Shown piece by piece: positions 61,600 through 64,000 of a stretch of 64,000 bases of DNA. Numbering within the stretch: the stretch's first letter is position 1; every line of letters begins with the position of its first letter. The stretch lies in contig CANNCD010000004.1 of NCBI GenBank assembly GCA_947503035.1, positions 62,001 to 126,000 on the forward strand. Reading direction: 5' to 3'. The stretch is from an uncultured Halocynthiibacter sp. GTDB lineage: Bacteria > Pseudomonadota > Alphaproteobacteria > Rhodobacterales > Rhodobacteraceae. Both the position numbers and the translations under genes were made by a program. The notes under the pieces were generated by a model, which had not been told where the DNA came from, made no database searches, and worked only from the letters and a program-made list of their open reading frames with translations.

Positions 61600-62286
61600 A
61601 TGTCACAGCTTATTCTATCAGGCCAGCCCCCGATTTCGGTTGAAATCAAACGTTCTGCGCGTTCGAAACGGTTGTCGCTTCGGGTGTCGCGTTTGGATGG
61701 CAAGGTGACCCTGTCGATGCCCAAACGGGTGTCCGACCGCGAGGCGCATAAGTTCTTGGACGAAAAGGCAGATTGGATTCGCGACAACCTCGAAGACCTG
61801 CCGAGCATCACCCGTGTTGTGATCGGTGCGTCGGTTCTGTTTGAGGGCGAAGAGACCATGGTTGTTGCGGGCGAGGGGCGACGCGCAAGATTGACCGAGG
61901 CGGGCATTGCTGTGCCAGACGGGGCCGTTGGGCCACGTGTCGCGGCATTGTTAAAGATCGAAGCCCGCGCCCGCCTCACCGAGGCCAGTGAACGCTATGC
62001 CAAGGCTATTGGCAGGTCCTTTGGCCGCGTGACGATTCGCGATACGCGGTCGCGTTGGGGGTCGTGCACAAGCGATGGGAACCTGATGTATTCGTGGCGG
62101 CTTGTCATGGCCCCGCCCGAGGTGCTGGCCTATGTCGCCGCACACGAGGTCGCCCATTTGATCCATATGAACCATTCCGCCGATTTTTGGGCCGAGGTTG
62201 GTGGTATTTTCCCTGACTATGATGGACCGCGCCGGTGGCTTCGGGAAAACGGGCATCTTTTGCATCAATATGACTTTGGTGATTGA
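61600..62286 (+). CDS. YgjP/SprT-like zinc metalloprotease (DUF45)
   Basis: 228 residues. The zinc-binding HEVAHLIHMNHSADFW (about 169-184) has the HExxH motif with a third ligand in MNH..., and WGSCTSDGNLMYSWRLV precedes it, as in YgjP/DUF45 proteins. These are predicted metal-dependent proteases. ATG at 61600 has GAGGATTATG upstream; ATG at 61597 and TTG at 61579 are alternatives. A GntR-type regulator follows, about 30 bases downstream. Confidence 0.87.
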   Translation: MSQLILSGQPPISVEIKRSARSKRLSLRVSRLDGKVTLSMPKRVSDREAHKFLDEKADWIRDNLEDLPSITRVVIGASVLFEGEETMVVAGEGRRARLTEAGIAVPDGAVGPRVAALLKIEARARLTEASERYAKAIGRSFGRVTIRDTRSRWGSCTSDGNLMYSWRLVMAPPEVLAYVAAHEVAHLIHMNHSADFWAEVGGIFPDYDGPRRWLRENGHLLHQYDFGD

Positions 62287-62300
62287 CCTAGAGGCGTGAT

Positions 62301-62312
62301 TTGTGATCACAA
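62301..62312. promoter_or_regulatory. Candidate operator palindrome at the GntR start
   Basis: TTGTGATCACAA, a perfect 12-bp palindrome ending six bases before the ATG of the GntR-type gene and abutting its ribosome site (AAAGGGG). It fits FadR-subfamily sites (TTGT and ACAA half-sites), so self-repression is plausible. Confidence 0.5.
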
Positions 62313-62318
62313 AGGGGC

Positions 62319-62969
62319 ATGTTACCTGTTGCCCGATCCCCCGAACCCACAAGTGCGTCGCATGATGTACTGTACCGCACTCTTCGCACGCGCATCATGC
62401 ATGGCGAAATTGCCCCCGCGACGGCGCTGACCCTTCGTGGGCTTGGCAAGGAGTTCGGCGTGTCCATGACCCCCGCCCGCGAGGCCGTGCGCAGGCTGGT
62501 GGCCGAGGGTGCATTGACCATGTCGCAGTCGGGGCGCGTCACAACGCCTGAGCTCACCAATGAGCGGCTAGAGGAGCTTGCGGCGCTTCGTGCGTTGCTG
62601 GAGCCGGAACTGGCGAGCAGGGCGCTCCCACGGGCGCATATGGCCTTGATCGAACGGCTTGAGGCGATCAACATGAACGTCGCCGAGGCGGTCGCGAAAC
62701 AGGACGCGGTGACCTATATCAAGGCGAACCTCGATTTTCATCGGACCCTGTATCTGCGCGCACAGGCCCCTGCGATTTTGGCGATGACGGAAACGGTTTG
62801 GCTTCAGCTTGGGCCGACGATGCGCGCGCTTTATGGGCGGCTACGGCGGACGGAACCCCCACGGGATCACAAGATCATTATTGCGGCGTTGAAGGCGGGG
62901 GATGAACCCAGTCTGCGCTTGGCGATCCGGTCGGATGCGACGCAGGGTTTGCGATTGCTCGCAGGTTAG
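62319..62969 (+). CDS. GntR-family regulator, FCD (FadR) subfamily
   Basis: 216 residues. Winged HTH at about 15-75 (VLYRTLRTRIMHGEIAPATALTLRGLGKEFGVSMTPAREAVRRLVAEGAL). FCD effector domain at about 85-210 (RLEELAALRALLEPELASRA; DFHRTLYLRAQAPAILAMTE). ATG with AAAGGGG immediately upstream. Ligands of this family are often carboxylates. It is 32 bases after the metalloprotease gene and convergent with lpd; its target is not shown apart from the palindrome at its own start. Confidence 0.88.
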   Translation: MLPVARSPEPTSASHDVLYRTLRTRIMHGEIAPATALTLRGLGKEFGVSMTPAREAVRRLVAEGALTMSQSGRVTTPELTNERLEELAALRALLEPELASRALPRAHMALIERLEAINMNVAEAVAKQDAVTYIKANLDFHRTLYLRAQAPAILAMTETVWLQLGPTMRALYGRLRRTEPPRDHKIIIAALKAGDEPSLRLAIRSDATQGLRLLAG

Positions 62970-63002
62970 GGGAATGGGTGGCGTTGCCGCCACCCAAAAT
63001 AA

Positions 63003-64000
63003 TTAGGCGTGGATTGGACCATCGCCAAGGGCAAGCGCAGCTTCGCGCACAGCCTCAGAGTATGTTGGGTGCGCGTGACAGGTCAGCGCGATGTCCTGAG
63101 CAGAAGCACCGAATTCCATCGCAACACAGATCTCGTGGATCATATCGCCGGCTGCTGGGCCGATGATGGCTGCACCCAAGATGCGATCGGTTTCCGGGTC
63201 CGCGATCAGTTTAACGAAACCGTCTGCCTGACCAACAGCCTTGGCGCGGCCGTTGCCCATGAACGAGAACTTGCCAACCTTGACCTTACGGCCTTCGGCT
63301 TTAAGCGCGTCTTCGGTTTGGCCGACTGTTGCGACCTCTGGAGTTGTGTAAACAACACCTGGGATGACGGAATAGTTCACGTGGCCATGTTTGCCCGCAA
63401 GAACCTCGGCGACGGCCATGCCCTCGTCTTCGGCTTTGTGCGCAAGCATCGGACCTTCGATGACGTCACCAATCGCGTAAACGCCAGGAACGTTGGTGGC
63501 CCAGTGACCATCCACAGCAACCTGACCGCGTTCGGTCATTTTCACGCCAAGCGCGTCAAGGCCAAGGCCCTCGGCGAATGGCTTACGGCCTGTCGCCACA
63601 AGAACCACATCGGCGTCGATCACAACATCATCGCCACCCGCCTTAGGTGCATATGTGACCTTGGCTTTGGACTTGGTTGCTTCGGTGCCTTTCACAGCGG
63701 CGCCCATGATAAAGTTCAGGCCCTGCTTTTCTAGGATCTTCTTGAAGGAACGTTGAACGTCTTTGTCCATGCCTGGGCACACCGCGTCCATGTATTCAAC
63801 AACGGTGACCTCTGCGCCAAGACGCGCATAGACGGAACCAAGCTCAAGACCGATAACACCGGCGCCGATCACGACCATTTTCTTTGGGATTTTGCCAAGC
63901 GCAAGCGCGCCTGTGCTGTCCACAACGATACCTTTGTCATTGTCGACCTCAACACCAGGCAAGGAGGACGGAACAGAACCAGAAGCAATCACGATGTTCT
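63003..64000 (-). CDS. lpd: Dihydrolipoyl dehydrogenase, partial (start outside window)
   Basis: At least 329 C-terminal residues; the N-terminus is beyond the window edge. The NAD-binding Rossmann motif [27 protein letters not shown], second FAD motif [22 protein letters not shown] and the C-terminal dimer/active-site [15 protein letters not shown] (His-Glu pair) are present. The N-terminal redox-active disulfide cannot be seen. It is the E3 component of 2-oxoacid dehydrogenases. Whether it belongs to the 2-oxoglutarate or pyruvate complex depends on genes outside the window. Confidence 0.95.
   Translation of the reverse strand, partial: NIVIASGSVPSSLPGVEVDNDKGIVVDSTGALALGKIPKKMVVIGAGVIGLELGSVYARLGAEVTVVEYMDAVCPGMDKDVQRSFKKILEKQGLNFIMGAAVKGTEATKSKAKVTYAPKAGGDDVVIDADVVLVATGRKPFAEGLGLDALGVKMTERGQVAVDGHWATNVPGVYAIGDVIEGPMLAHKAEDEGMAVAEVLAGKHGHVNYSVIPGVVYTTPEVATVGQTEDALKAEGRKVKVGKFSFMGNGRAKAVGQADGFVKLIADPETDRILGAAIIGPAAGDMIHEICVAMEFGASAQDIALTCHAHPTYSEAVREAALALGDGPIHA

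Overview
The window looks like a chromosomal segment of an aerobic, probably marine alphaproteobacterium of the Rhodobacterales (Roseobacter-type). This is inferred from gene content: TAXI-type TRAP and Tct tripartite transporters, a FYDLN-acid protein, an aerobic CO dehydrogenase module, many solute-binding proteins, GC-rich coding sequence and short intergenic gaps. No species can be named from sequence alone. I see no rRNA, CRISPR array, transposase or integrase. There is one tRNA (Ala, GGC).

Layout. 0.2-1.9 kb (minus): a membrane-anchored AraC-type regulator, a 49-residue exported peptide and a MAPEG protein. 2.0-5.8 kb (minus): a five-gene operon matching Vibrio ZrgABCDE, with a His-rich periplasmic protein, an ABC ATPase, a permease and two Tat-type DUF3299 proteins, behind a Zur-like inverted repeat. 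5.9-12.8 kb (plus): a DctB/DctD-type two-component pair followed by a TAXI TRAP transporter. 12.8-20 kb (minus): a PAS-GGDEF-EAL protein, an orphan CbiM-like cobalt transporter behind a cobalamin riboswitch, a fumarylacetoacetase-family enzyme and a three-domain PL7 alginate lyase. 20.3-31.6 kb: a catabolic island with a carboxymuconolactone-decarboxylase protein, flavin reductase, LysR regulator, luciferase-like monooxygenase, lactonase-type hydrolase, OsmC protein, TctBAC transporter, two Gfo/Idh oxidoreductases and an AEC exporter.

31.7-41.7 kb (minus) is an aerobic carbon monoxide dehydrogenase cluster in the order coxC-M-S-L-D-E-F, mocA-like, a 33-residue ORF, coxG, xdhC. CoxL carries the form I Cys-Ser-Phe-Arg active-site loop. 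The coxC/coxM gap holds an 11-bp direct repeat with 21-bp periodicity, the geometry expected for a LytTR regulator such as CoxC. 41.9-46.7 kb: an RpiR-type regulator divergent from a beta-keto acid cleavage enzyme and aminotransferase, with a second fumarylacetoacetase-family enzyme and a 3-hydroxyisobutyrate-dehydrogenase-family gene.

46.8-49.4 kb (minus) is an arsenic operon: an ArsR-ArsC fusion, Acr3 and ArsH, with an operator-like inverted repeat over the arsRC start codon. 49.5-51.9 kb: an MFS transporter and an aromatic-type aminotransferase. 52.1-53.9 kb: a surface-lipoprotein candidate and a Slam-type outer-membrane translocon. 53.9-60.4 kb: a GltR/GtrS-like two-component pair divergent from a sugar ABC transporter, with tandem TGTAAC repeats between them. 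60.5-64 kb: DUF2322, tRNA-Ala, FYDLN, a YgjP-type metalloprotease, a GntR regulator and the 3' part of lpd, cut by the window edge.

Overall the window is dominated by nutrient scavenging (Zn, Co, organic acids, sugars, alginate), lithoheterotrophic CO oxidation and metalloid resistance, with most transport modules next to a dedicated regulator.
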